NCBI GenBank assembly: GCA_903828035.1
Contig: CAIKKV010000412.1
Span: 1 to 15,057 of the forward strand
DNA length: 15,057 nucleotides
Origin: an uncultured bacterium
GTDB lineage: Bacteria > Verrucomicrobiota > Kiritimatiellia > CAIKKV01
Direction of reading: 5' to 3'
The position numbers were made by a program, and so were the translations under genes. Within the stretch, counting starts at the first letter, position 1. Each line of letters begins with the position of its first letter. Below, in pieces: positions 1 through 11,335 of this stretch. The notes below the pieces were generated by a model that was not told the DNA's origin, did not search any database, and saw only the letters and a program-made list of their open reading frames with translations.

Positions 1-1
1 C

Positions 2-697
2 CTGTTCAAGATGCCGCTGACCACGAGCATCGCCATCGTGGGCATGGTCGACATGATGTTCCCGCCCTTCGGCATGCTGGTGGGCAAGTGGATGGCCATC
101 GAGTCGGCCATCGCGACGCCGGCCGTGCTCTTCCTGTTCATTATCGGCAGCGCGCTGACCGTGTTCTTCTGGGCCAAGTGGCTCGGCCGGATCACCACCG
201 CCTCCTTCCATGAGAGCTACAAGGTCGAGTCGGCCGGCGTGTGGCAGCAGACGGTGCTGGTCGCCCTGGTCGCGGCCGTGATCGCCGGATCGCTGGCCGC
301 CATGCCGATTTACCATTACGTGATCAAGCCCATCAGCCTCGCCGCGTTCGGCGCGCTGACCGGCGACGCCTCCCTGCTGATCCTGCTGGATTCGGTGGAG
401 GCGTTCATGTCCTGGCCGATATTCGTCGTCATCGGCGTGGTGTTCGTGGCCGCGGTGATCTCGACCCTGTGCTTCCGGCGCACGCAGCTGCGCCTGCCGT
501 ACCTGTGCGGGGAAAACGCGGTGGGGGAGGACTCGAGCTTTTCATTCCGCAGCGTGGCCGACCGGGCCGAGAATGCCCTGGTCAACAGCTACTACCTGTC
601 TCCGATTTTCGGCGAACGCAACATCTCCGCCTGGTGTAATCCCGTGGCGGCGCTTATTATCGTCACCTTGTTTGGAGTAATCCTACCCGGACTATGA
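2..697 (+). CDS. echA: Ech hydrogenase subunit A, C-terminal part (ion-translocating membrane subunit)
   Basis: This is the 3' end of a gene that enters from beyond the left edge; the frame is open from base 2, so the ATG at 11 is probably internal. The visible 231 residues carry several hydrophobic membrane segments. Near the start is a short PPFGMLVGKW motif, typical of the NuoL/MrpD antiporter family. Further on is an LPYLCGEN motif followed by a YYLSPIFGE segment, as expected near the C-terminus of EchA/HycC-type subunits. EchA is the large membrane protein that moves H+ or Na+ when the hydrogenase turns over. Full-length family members are roughly 600 residues or more, so about a third is seen here. 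The stop overlaps the echB start (ATGA, 694-697), indicating translational coupling. HyfB/HycC-like subunits are homologous, but the downstream gene order favours Ech. Confidence 0.88.
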   Translation: MFKMPLTTSIAIVGMVDMMFPPFGMLVGKWMAIESAIATPAVLFLFIIGSALTVFFWAKWLGRITTASFHESYKVESAGVWQQTVLVALVAAVIAGSLAAMPIYHYVIKPISLAAFGALTGDASLLILLDSVEAFMSWPIFVVIGVVFVAAVISTLCFRRTQLRLPYLCGENAVGEDSSFSFRSVADRAENALVNSYYLSPIFGERNISAWCNPVAALIIVTLFGVILPGL

Positions 698-1545
698 AAC
701 ATCCCCCTTACATGCTTCTGTGGCTCGTTCTCCTGGCTCCCCTCTGGGGCGCCCTGCTGGCCGGCATCGACCGCAAGATCACCGCGCGCATCCAGGGGCG
801 CATCGGCCCGCCGATCCTCCAGCCGTTCTACGACACCCTCAAGCTGTTCCGGAAAACGCTGCTGCTCGTGAACCGCATCCAGGTGGTCTACGTGTACCTC
901 CACCTGGCGTTCATGGTCCTGGCCTTCCTGCTGCTCGTGATGGGGCAGGACAGCCTGATGTTCCTGTTCGTGCTGGCCTTCTCGACGCTCTCGCTGGTGC
1001 TGGGCGGCATGTGCGTCCGGTCGCCCTACAGCCGCATCGGCAGCCAGCGCGAGATCATGCTGATGGTGGCCTACGAGCCGATCCTGATCCTGCTCATGAT
1101 CGGCCTGTACCGGGTCAACGGCAGCTTCCTGCTCAGTTCGCCCCTGGCCGCGACGAAGCCGCTGATTCTTTCGCTGCCGCTGCTGTTCGCAGCCTTTCTC
1201 GTGGTGCTGGCCATCAAGCTGCACAAGTCCCCGTTCGACCTGGCCACCTCGCACCATGCCCACCAGGAGATTGTCAAGGGCCTGACCCTCGAGTATTCGG
1301 GGCCCTACCTGGCGCTGATCGAAATCGCCCACTTCTACGAGATCGCGATCCTGTTTTACATGCTGATGCTGTTCTGGGCGTCGAATATCGCCATCGGGTT
1401 CCTGCTGGCGTGCGCCAGCTTCTTCCTGATGATCCTCGTGGATAACGCCTTCGCCCGCCTGACGACCCTCTGGATGTTCCGGTTCATGTGGACCGGGGCC
1501 CTGCTTCTGGCTGTCACCAACATCGTGTGGCTGTACCTGCGCTGA
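694..1545 (+). CDS. echB: Ech hydrogenase subunit B (NuoH-like membrane anchor)
   Basis: The 283-residue protein is almost entirely hydrophobic, with about eight predicted transmembrane segments. It belongs to the NuoH/HycD/EchB family, which docks the soluble hydrogenase arm to the membrane and forms part of the ion path. The signature RKITARIQGRIGPP (residues 27-40) followed by LQPFYDTLKLF (42-52) is the conserved cytoplasmic loop of complex I subunit H and Ech subunit B. A second conserved part, SPFDLATSHHAHQEIVKG, lies in the middle loop. The start overlaps the echA stop by ATGA. Length is normal for the family. A 17-nt gap separates it from echC. Confidence 0.94.
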   Translation: MKHPPYMLLWLVLLAPLWGALLAGIDRKITARIQGRIGPPILQPFYDTLKLFRKTLLLVNRIQVVYVYLHLAFMVLAFLLLVMGQDSLMFLFVLAFSTLSLVLGGMCVRSPYSRIGSQREIMLMVAYEPILILLMIGLYRVNGSFLLSSPLAATKPLILSLPLLFAAFLVVLAIKLHKSPFDLATSHHAHQEIVKGLTLEYSGPYLALIEIAHFYEIAILFYMLMLFWASNIAIGFLLACASFFLMILVDNAFARLTTLWMFRFMWTGALLLAVTNIVWLYLR

Positions 1546-1550
1546 TCTCC

Positions 1551-1555
1551 AAGGA
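1551..1555 (+). promoter_or_regulatory. Ribosome binding site that sets the echC start
   Basis: AAGGA lies 7 nt before the ATG at 1563. The open frame extends back to 1488 inside echB, but only the 1563 start has a good Shine-Dalgarno and gives a protein that begins just before the conserved cysteine region. Confidence 0.7.
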
Positions 1556-1562
1556 AACCCAA

Positions 1563-2102
1563 ATGCCTGCGACTCCCAAACTTAGCAAATCCCCCTGGGT
1601 GGTGCACTTCAACTGCAACAGTTGCAACGGGTGCGACATCGAGTTCGTGGCCTGCCTGACCCCCCTTTACGACGTCGAGCGCTTCGGCATCATCCATGTC
1701 GGCAATCCCAAGCACGCCGACGTGCTCGTCGTCACCGGGTCCGTGAACCACCGGAACGCCCGCGTGCTCCGCAACGTCTACGACCAGATCCCCGACCCCA
1801 AGGTCGTGGTGGCCTTCGGCGTCTGCTCCTCCACCGGCGGCGTGTTCGCCGATGGCTACAACGTCCTGGGCGGCATCGACAAGGTTGTTCCCGTGGACGT
1901 GTTCGTCCCTGGCTGCCCGCCCCGCCCGGAAGCCATGCTGGACGGCATCGTCAAGGCCGCGCTGCTTCTCGAGGCCAAGCGGCACCACCCGGCCGAGGGA
2001 TCGGCCGCCAAGCCGGTCGTCGTGCGCACGCCGTCGGCGCCCCCCGCGCCGCCGCCCGCGGCCGCAACCCCCGTTTCCCAGGAGACCGTCCACCCATGCT
2101 GA
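1563..2102 (+). CDS. echC: Ech hydrogenase subunit C (small Fe-S subunit, NuoB-like)
   Basis: This 179-residue protein is the hydrogenase small subunit, which holds the [4Fe-4S] cluster next to the NiFe site. The ligand cysteines are visible at C21 and C24 (SCNGCDIE), C88 (FGVCSSTGG) and C118 (PGCPPRP). This is the pattern of group 4 hydrogenases and complex I subunit B. The conserved core ends near residue 140. After it comes a tail of about 40 residues rich in Pro and Ala (for example SAPPAPPPAAA), which is not part of the catalytic fold and is unusual. The start at 1563 is supported by the AAGGA at 1551-1555. The 3' end overlaps echD by 7 nt, so translation is probably coupled. Confidence 0.94.
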   Translation: MPATPKLSKSPWVVHFNCNSCNGCDIEFVACLTPLYDVERFGIIHVGNPKHADVLVVTGSVNHRNARVLRNVYDQIPDPKVVVAFGVCSSTGGVFADGYNVLGGIDKVVPVDVFVPGCPPRPEAMLDGIVKAALLLEAKRHHPAEGSAAKPVVVRTPSAPPAPPPAAATPVSQETVHPC

Positions 2103-2500
2103 CCAACGTGCTGGAATTGCCTGTCGCGCAGTTGCACTCCGCGATATGGGAGCTAAAGAACAAGGGCTACCGGCTGGTGACCCTGACCTGCTCGGACCTG
2201 GGCGATGCCCATGACGTCCTGTATCATTTCGACAAGGACTACGAGCTGCAGCATTTGCGCGTGCGCATCCCGCGCGGCGAAACGCTCCCCAGCATCACCG
2301 GCCTGTTTTTCGCCGCGGTGCTGGTCGAGAACGAGATCCAGGATCTTTTCGGCCTGACGGTCACCGGCATGGTCGTCGACTTCAAGGGGCGCTTCCTCCT
2401 GTCCGAGGGGGCGCCCGTCGCGCCGCTCAACAAGAACGTCGGCATGGGCGTCGATATCCGCGCGAAGCCGGCCGACGCGGACGGAGGCAAGGCGTCATGA
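2096..2500 (+). CDS. echD: Ech hydrogenase subunit D (NuoC-like, 30 kDa family)
   Basis: The 134-residue protein matches the NuoC/HycE N-terminal domain family, a small soluble subunit that packs against the large hydrogenase subunit. The recognisable core is IPRGETLPSITGLFFAA followed by VENEIQDLFGL, corresponding to the conserved 'iPSi...A...ErEi.DlfGi' block. It carries no metal-binding cysteine pattern, as expected. The chosen ATG at 2096 has GGAG at 2081-2084 upstream and overlaps the end of echC by 7 nt. The frame is open much further upstream, but that part is shadow translation of echC. The stop overlaps the echE start (ATGA, 2497-2500). Confidence 0.9.
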   Translation: MLTNVLELPVAQLHSAIWELKNKGYRLVTLTCSDLGDAHDVLYHFDKDYELQHLRVRIPRGETLPSITGLFFAAVLVENEIQDLFGLTVTGMVVDFKGRFLLSEGAPVAPLNKNVGMGVDIRAKPADADGGKAS

Positions 2501-3576
2501 TTCGCCGCAACATCATCCCGTTTGGACCGCAACACCCCGTTCTTCCCGAGCCCATCCAGCTCCGCCTGGTCATGGAGGACGAGAAGATCGTCGAAGCCCT
2601 GCCCGTGCTGGGCTATGTCCATCGCGGCCTCGAGAAGATCGCCGAGAAGAAGGACTTCATCCAGAACGTGTACCTGGTCGAGCGCATTTGCGGCATCTGC
2701 AGCTTCATGCACTCGCAGAACTACTGCCAGGGCATCGAGTCGCTGATGAACATCACCGTGCCGGACCGCGCGCGGCACCTTCGCGTGTTCTGGGCGGAAG
2801 TGCACCGCATCCACAGCCATCTGCTCGCGCTCGGCCTGCTCGCCGACGCCTTCGGGTTCGAGAACCTGTTCATGCAGCTCTGGCGGACGCGCGAAATCTT
2901 CATGGACATCATGGAGCAGACCGCCGGCGCGCGCGTTATGCTGGGCGTCTGCAGCATCGGCGGCGTCCGCAAGGATATCTCGCCCGAGCTGGCCGAGAGC
3001 GTCTTCCGCCAGCTGGACAAGGCCGAGAAGGAGCTCCACGAGATCCTTCCCACGCTGATCAACGACTACAGCGTGAGGCAGCGCCTCATCGGCGTGGGCG
3101 TCCTGCCCAAGGACAAGGCGCATGAGCTGGGCGCCGTGGGGCCCGTGGCCCGCGCCAGCGGCCTGGGCATGGACCTGCGCGAGACCGGCTATGGAGCCTA
3201 TCGAGAAGTGGGCTTCAAGAAGATCGTGGAAAGCGCCGGCGATTGCTACGCCCGCACGCTCATCCGCGTCAGGGAGCTGCACGAGTCCCTGCGCATGGCC
3301 CGCGTGGCGCTGGAGAAGGCGCCCCAGGGGCCGCTGTCCGTTCCGTTCAAGGGCAATCCGGAAGGGGAGACCCTCGCTCGCATCGAGCAGCCGCGCGGCG
3401 AATTGAACTTCTATATCAAGGCCAACGGCACGAAGAACCTCGAGCGGTTCCGGGTCCGCACCCCCACCTTCGCCAATCTGCCGCCCCTCCTGCACATGCT
3501 GACGGGGTGCCAGCTGGCGGACGTGCCAGTGATCGTCATCTCCATTGACCCCTGCATCAGCTGCACGGAGCGCTAA
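2497..3576 (+). CDS. echE: Ech [NiFe] hydrogenase large catalytic subunit E
   Basis: This 359-residue protein carries the NiFe active site where protons are reduced to H2 (or H2 oxidised). The N-terminal ligand motif RICGICSFMH supplies C65 and C68. The C-terminal motif DPCISCTER supplies C353 and C356. All four nickel ligands are therefore present, which separates it from the related complex I subunit NuoD, where they are lost. The protein stops three residues after the last cysteine, so there is no C-terminal peptide for a maturation protease to remove. GGAGG at 2483-2487 precedes the ATG, and the start overlaps the echD stop. It is 2 nt from echF. No hyp maturation genes are in the window, so these must lie elsewhere. 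Confidence 0.96.
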   Translation: MIRRNIIPFGPQHPVLPEPIQLRLVMEDEKIVEALPVLGYVHRGLEKIAEKKDFIQNVYLVERICGICSFMHSQNYCQGIESLMNITVPDRARHLRVFWAEVHRIHSHLLALGLLADAFGFENLFMQLWRTREIFMDIMEQTAGARVMLGVCSIGGVRKDISPELAESVFRQLDKAEKELHEILPTLINDYSVRQRLIGVGVLPKDKAHELGAVGPVARASGLGMDLRETGYGAYREVGFKKIVESAGDCYARTLIRVRELHESLRMARVALEKAPQGPLSVPFKGNPEGETLARIEQPRGELNFYIKANGTKNLERFRVRTPTFANLPPLLHMLTGCQLADVPVIVISIDPCISCTER

Positions 3577-3578
3577 TC

Positions 3579-3875
3579 ATGTTTACCCTGCTCTCCAACA
3601 TCTTCAAGAACCTCTGGAACAAGCCCGGGACCCGGCGCTATCCGTTTGAAAAGCGCGAAGTGCCGGACCAGTCCCGCGGCCACCTGGATATCGAGATCGA
3701 CACGTGCATCTTCTGCGGCGCCTGCCAGAAGCGGTGCCCGGCCAATGCCATTGCCGTGACGCGCACGCCCAAGTCGTGGTCGGTCAACCAGTACGCCTGT
3801 ATTATCTGCGGCTACTGTGTCGATGTCTGCCCCAAGAAGTGCCTGTTCCTGAGAAAAGAGCACTTTACGCCGTAG
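3579..3875 (+). CDS. echF: Ech hydrogenase subunit F (2x[4Fe-4S] ferredoxin-like)
   Basis: The 98-residue protein is a polyferredoxin-type electron-transfer subunit of the NuoI family. Two complete CxxCxxCxxxC motifs are seen: C43, C46, C49, C53 (CIFCGACQKRCP) and C74, C77, C80, C84 (CIICGYCVDVCP). They bind two [4Fe-4S] clusters that pass electrons from soluble ferredoxin to EchC. The N-terminal 40 residues have a short hydrophobic/basic stretch (LLSNIFKNLW) that may contact the membrane part. It is the last gene of the hydrogenase set. GGAG at 3566-3569, inside the end of echE, acts as its ribosome binding site. Confidence 0.94.
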   Translation: MFTLLSNIFKNLWNKPGTRRYPFEKREVPDQSRGHLDIEIDTCIFCGACQKRCPANAIAVTRTPKSWSVNQYACIICGYCVDVCPKKCLFLRKEHFTP

Positions 3876-3892
3876 TGACGGCGGGGGGCGCG

Positions 3893-4936
3893 ATGAGTGA
3901 AAGCGGCTCCGCTTTTTTTCCGTTTTGGTCGGGCTCCACGGTTTACGGGGAACCGCTTCTCTTTGTAAAAAAGGGAACAGGATCGACTGAAGGCAGGCTC
4001 TTTTTCCGCCCCGCAAAGATCCTGAAGGTCGAATCGGCGGCACGCGACACGGTGTATCGCGAAGGAAAGGATTACCTCCTTTCAGGCGACACCCTGAGTC
4101 TTCCCGCCGGCAGCGGGATCCCCTTTGTCGACGAGGCGGAGTTGCATCCCGCGCCTACCGCTCAAATGCCGTCGTATATCCGCCTTCGCGGCCACCCGGA
4201 CATCGGGCTTCTTTTCGGAGAAGGGAGCTGTTTTCACAAACTCCAGACGTGCGTCACCTATAGCCACCCGGACGCGTGGGGGGGGCCGGCGCCCGCGCCT
4301 AACGCGGTATTCCTTCCGAAGACCCTCGCCCTGCTCAAGGCGAAGCGAAAAATGGTCATCGGGGTCAGCGGCGACAGCATTTCAGCCGGAGCGAATGCCT
4401 CCAAATGCACGGGAGTTTCGCCTTTTCAACCGCCTTTTCCGGATTTGGTAGCGGAAGGACTAGGTGCCCTTTTCGGCGCGGAGATCGTGCTGAAAAACCG
4501 CGCTGTGGGCGGTTGGATGTCCAGTGCGGGGCTTGAGGATTCCGTCAACCTGGCCGCCGAGAACGCTGATTTGGTAATCATTGCCTACGGCATGAATGAT
4601 GATCTGAGGGTGGAAACGCCTCAATTTATTGCCAACATCCGGGGCATTGTCGAGGCGGTCCGCAAGGTGAAGCCCGAGTCGGAGTTCATCCTGGTCGCGG
4701 GCATGTGCGGGAACAGCGAGTGGGCGCCGATCAAACCCGAACGGTTTCCCGCCTTTCGCGATGCGCTCCTGGGCCTGGCGGGCGAGGGGATCGCCGTCGC
4801 CGATGTGACCTCGATCTGGCTGGAGCTGATGAAGCGGAAACGCTTTCTGGACTTGACGGGAAACGGCGTCAACCATCCCAATGATTTCGGCCATCGCCTG
4901 TACGCCCAGGTGATTCTCTCCTGCTTTGCGCCCTAG
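3893..4936 (+). CDS. SGNH/GDSL-type hydrolase (probable esterase)
   Basis: This 347-residue protein has a C-terminal SGNH hydrolase domain (about residues 155-347). The nucleophile block is GVSGDSISAGA, the Gly block is NRAVGG, the Asn block is YGMNDD, and the His block is GVNHPNDFGHRLYAQ. All four catalytic blocks are therefore present. The N-terminal 150 residues look beta-rich and probably form an accessory jelly-roll-like domain, as in some carbohydrate esterases. No signal peptide is visible, so it is predicted cytoplasmic. The substrate is unknown; deacetylation of a sugar is a reasonable guess. The frame is open upstream to 3704, but that part overlaps echF and is rejected. The start at 3893 lies 17 nt after echF. 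The gene is visibly less GC-rich than its neighbours and contains runs of T7 (3913-3919) and G8 (4278-4285). Confidence 0.82.
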   Translation: MSESGSAFFPFWSGSTVYGEPLLFVKKGTGSTEGRLFFRPAKILKVESAARDTVYREGKDYLLSGDTLSLPAGSGIPFVDEAELHPAPTAQMPSYIRLRGHPDIGLLFGEGSCFHKLQTCVTYSHPDAWGGPAPAPNAVFLPKTLALLKAKRKMVIGVSGDSISAGANASKCTGVSPFQPPFPDLVAEGLGALFGAEIVLKNRAVGGWMSSAGLEDSVNLAAENADLVIIAYGMNDDLRVETPQFIANIRGIVEAVRKVKPESEFILVAGMCGNSEWAPIKPERFPAFRDALLGLAGEGIAVADVTSIWLELMKRKRFLDLTGNGVNHPNDFGHRLYAQVILSCFAP

Positions 4937-4980
4937 GGCAAAAGGGAAGCTGTACGAATTCGTCCCCCTTTGATAGGATG

Positions 4981-5006
4981 GCGATCAATTATTGCGAGGA
5001 GATCGC
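4981..5006 (+). promoter_or_regulatory. Possible hairpin around the pseudokinase ribosome binding site
   Basis: GCGATC at 4981-4986 is an exact inverted repeat of GATCGC at 5001-5006. The loop between them contains the Shine-Dalgarno GAGGAG (4996-5001), whose last base lies in the stem. The stem is only 6 bp, so this may be chance. The Shine-Dalgarno itself supports the ATG at 5012, 10 nt downstream, over the upstream in-frame ATG at 4970. Confidence 0.25.
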
Positions 5007-5011
5007 CCTCC

Positions 5012-9060
<4,049 letters not shown>

Positions 9061-9073
9061 GGGAGAACGACCG

Positions 9074-10573
9074 ATGACGACGAAACCGAAGGCGGCCGAC
9101 CTGGGCGCCCTGCCTGTCCCTATTTTGGACTGCAAGCCGGAGTGGACGGCGCTTTACGAGTTCGCCTGGCGCATCGCCGCGCGGAACATCCGGCACACGC
9201 GCGGGCGCGATCACATGGATGCCGCGTGGGATCCGGCCCGGAATTACCAGTGGGTCTGGGATACCTGCTTCATGACGCTGTACTGCCGGTATGGCAACGG
9301 AGAGTTCCCCGGCATCGCGAGCCTGGACAACTTCTACGACCTGCAGCGCGAAGACGGCTACATTTCGATGACGTACGACATGACCACCGGCCAGGAGCCG
9401 TGGGCGGACCGGATCAATCCGCCCCTGTTCGCCTGGGCCGAGTGCGAGTACGCCGAGACGACGGGCGACCTGTCCCGCCTGCCGCGCGTCATTCCGCGGA
9501 TCGAGCGGCTGATGGAGTGGATTGACCGGAACCGCCGGACCGCGCCGCACCGCCGGCTGCGGGCGGCGGACAACAGCGCCGATGAGCGGGGCGGGTCGAG
9601 CGATACCTACCAGCTGTATTACTTCGAGGATGGCGGATCGTCCGGCATGGATGATTCGCCGCGGACGCCCCGGGTGAAAGAGGCGGGGCAGCACGCGGAC
9701 TGGATCGACCTGTCGGCCCAGATGGCGCTGTCGTTCCGCATGCTGGCGCGCCTGCACCGGAAGCGGGGGCAGGCCGCCCCGGCGGAGGCCTGGGAGAAGC
9801 GGGCCCGGGCGCTCGACGAGCTGATCAACAGCGAGCTGTGGTGCCCCGCGACCCGGTTCTACCACGACCGCCACATTCCCCGGAACTTCAACAGCTCCAA
9901 GACCGCGGCGGGCTTCTGGCCCATCCTGGCGGGCGCGTGCACGGGGGAGCGGCTGGACTCGATGGTGGGCCACCTGCTGGACCCGCGCGAGTTCAACCGG
10001 CCGGTGCCCGTGCCGTCCCTCTCGGCGGATGACTGCAACTACGACCCCGCCGGCACCTATTGGGTGGGCGGCGTCTGGGCGCCCACCAATTACATGATCA
10101 CCCGCGGCCTGATGCGGGCGGGCCGGGGCGACGTGGCCCACGGCATTGCCTCCCGGTATCTCGAGGGGCTGGCCCGGACCTATCGGGAAGTGGAGCCGCA
10201 CACCCTGTGGGAGTGCAACGCGCCCGAGTTCTTCAAGCCCGGGATGGTTGCCTATGGCAACCGGCTGGTGAAGCCGGATTTCGTGGGGTGGACTGGCATC
10301 GGGCCGATCGCCATGCTGATCGAGAATATTCTCGGGATCGAGCTGGATGCGCCGGCGCGGGCGATCGGGTGGACGATCCGCATGCCGGGCCGGCAGGGCA
10401 TCCGGAACCTGCTGTTCGGTGAAAAGCCCGTGGACCTGCTGTGCGAGCCGGGCGCGGACGGACGCCTGCGGCTGACGGTCAAGACGGGCGAGGCGCTGAG
10501 GCTGACGGTCAGGCACGACTCGGCGGTGTTGGAGGCCGATTGCGCCGCCGGCGAAACGAAGCTTGAATTGTAG
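9074..10573 (+). CDS. MGH1/GH63-like glycoside hydrolase (trehalase-type alpha/alpha barrel)
   Basis: The 499-residue protein resembles the mannosylglycerate hydrolase/GH63 and trehalase-like group of (alpha/alpha)6-barrel inverting glycosidases. Recognisable blocks are YQWVWDTCFMTL near residues 57-68, SSGMDDSPR with the probable general acid D193, YWVGGVWAPTNYMI, and LWECNAPEF with the probable general base E380. The short C-terminal beta-rich part (about 430-499) fits the small accessory domain of these enzymes. No signal peptide is visible, so it likely acts on an imported oligosaccharide or compatible solute. The exact sugar cannot be told from sequence alone. GGGAGA at 9061-9066 precedes the ATG at 9074. 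It is 13 nt after ligA and 16 nt before the SDR gene. Confidence 0.82.
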   Translation: MTTKPKAADLGALPVPILDCKPEWTALYEFAWRIAARNIRHTRGRDHMDAAWDPARNYQWVWDTCFMTLYCRYGNGEFPGIASLDNFYDLQREDGYISMTYDMTTGQEPWADRINPPLFAWAECEYAETTGDLSRLPRVIPRIERLMEWIDRNRRTAPHRRLRAADNSADERGGSSDTYQLYYFEDGGSSGMDDSPRTPRVKEAGQHADWIDLSAQMALSFRMLARLHRKRGQAAPAEAWEKRARALDELINSELWCPATRFYHDRHIPRNFNSSKTAAGFWPILAGACTGERLDSMVGHLLDPREFNRPVPVPSLSADDCNYDPAGTYWVGGVWAPTNYMITRGLMRAGRGDVAHGIASRYLEGLARTYREVEPHTLWECNAPEFFKPGMVAYGNRLVKPDFVGWTGIGPIAMLIENILGIELDAPARAIGWTIRMPGRQGIRNLLFGEKPVDLLCEPGADGRLRLTVKTGEALRLTVRHDSAVLEADCAAGETKLEL

Positions 10574-10589
10574 AGACGGGGGGCGGCTG

Positions 10590-11327
10590 ATGAAGGTTCT
10601 GGTGACAGGGGCGACGGGTTATGCGGGCCGGGGGCTGACGGAGGTGCTCTCCGCCGTTCACGCCGTGCGCGGCTTTGACGTGCGGCCGGGCGAGCTGAAG
10701 GGGGCCGAGGGGATGACGGGCGACCTGGCCAGCCTGGACGACTGCCGCCGGGCGGCCGCGGGCATGGAGGCGGCGGTCCTCTGCCACATGGCCCCGAATC
10801 CGACGGGCTACCAGACGCCTGTCCAGGCCATGGATGTGAATGTGAAGGGGACCGCCAACCTGTACCACGCCCTGGTGGAGGCCGGGGTGCGGAAGGTGGT
10901 GCTGATTTCGTCGGGCGGCGTGCTGCTGAAGACGCCGGGGGCGGATGCGGTGATCGGGGCGGGGCCCTATAACTTCAACAATGGCCTGTATGTCCTGACC
11001 AAGATCATGCAGGAGCAGATCGCCCGGTTTTATTTCGAGATGCAGGCGGTCTGCACGGCGGTGCTGCGGCCCGGCTGGGTCGTGTACGACGAATCGTGCG
11101 TGACCAAGTATGGCCAGAAGCTGGAGCACTACCAGAGCACCCTGGTGGATCCGCGCGATATCGGCCAGGCGGTGGCGCTGGCCCTGGCTTTGCCGGATCT
11201 TAAATTGGAGTCATTTAATCTCGAACAGGAGGGCGGGCCCGCCTATGATAGCCGGCTGACCCGTTCCCGTCTCGGATGGAGCCCCCGCTACACGTTTTCA
11301 TCGCTCACGAAGAGTTCAAACCCGTAA
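10590..11327 (+). CDS. Short extended-type SDR, NAD-dependent epimerase/dehydratase family oxidoreductase
   Basis: The 245-residue Rossmann protein begins MKVLVTGATGYAGRG, which contains the nucleotide-binding GxxGxxG (G7, G10, G13). D30 after the second strand suggests NAD rather than NADP. The catalytic pair is YVLTK (Y134, K138), with SS at 107-108 as the likely Ser. It is shorter than typical sugar-nucleotide epimerases (about 310). It is closer in size and style to uronate dehydrogenase-like SDRs, so a sugar or uronate dehydrogenase role is possible but unproven. The ATG at 10590 was chosen over an upstream TTG at 10563 because it directly precedes the first Rossmann strand and has a G-rich site just upstream. 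Its neighbours suggest carbohydrate metabolism. Confidence 0.8.
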   Translation: MKVLVTGATGYAGRGLTEVLSAVHAVRGFDVRPGELKGAEGMTGDLASLDDCRRAAAGMEAAVLCHMAPNPTGYQTPVQAMDVNVKGTANLYHALVEAGVRKVVLISSGGVLLKTPGADAVIGAGPYNFNNGLYVLTKIMQEQIARFYFEMQAVCTAVLRPGWVVYDESCVTKYGQKLEHYQSTLVDPRDIGQAVALALALPDLKLESFNLEQEGGPAYDSRLTRSRLGWSPRYTFSSLTKSSNP

Positions 11328-11331
11328 GGAG
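11326..11331 (+). promoter_or_regulatory. Ribosome binding site that sets the alpha/beta hydrolase start
   Basis: AAGGAG overlaps the SDR stop codon (11325-11327) and lies 4 nt before the ATG at 11336. It supports that start over an in-frame ATG at 11276 that would overlap the SDR gene. Spacing is shorter than usual. The overlap with the stop codon suggests reinitiation after the SDR gene. Confidence 0.55.
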
Positions 11332-11335
11332 TGCC

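Noticed and set aside
2239..3495. 418-codon open frame on the minus strand
   Set aside because: It is antisense to echD and echE, whose motifs are unambiguous.
2..3875. Reading the first six genes as part of respiratory complex I (nuo)
   Set aside because: The large subunit keeps all four nickel-ligand cysteines and the gene order is that of Ech. Other nuo subunits are not present.
4278..4285. G8 tract as proof of phase variation
   Set aside because: One run in a GC-rich genome is not enough, and the frame is intact here. It is kept only as a minor note on the SGNH gene.
4941..4971. Possible terminator: AAAGGG (4941-4946) pairing with CCCTTT (4966-4971)
   Set aside because: The stem is only 6 bp with a 19-nt interior and no T-run follows. 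The 10-bp palindrome ACGAATTCGT inside it (4954-4963) cannot form a good hairpin.
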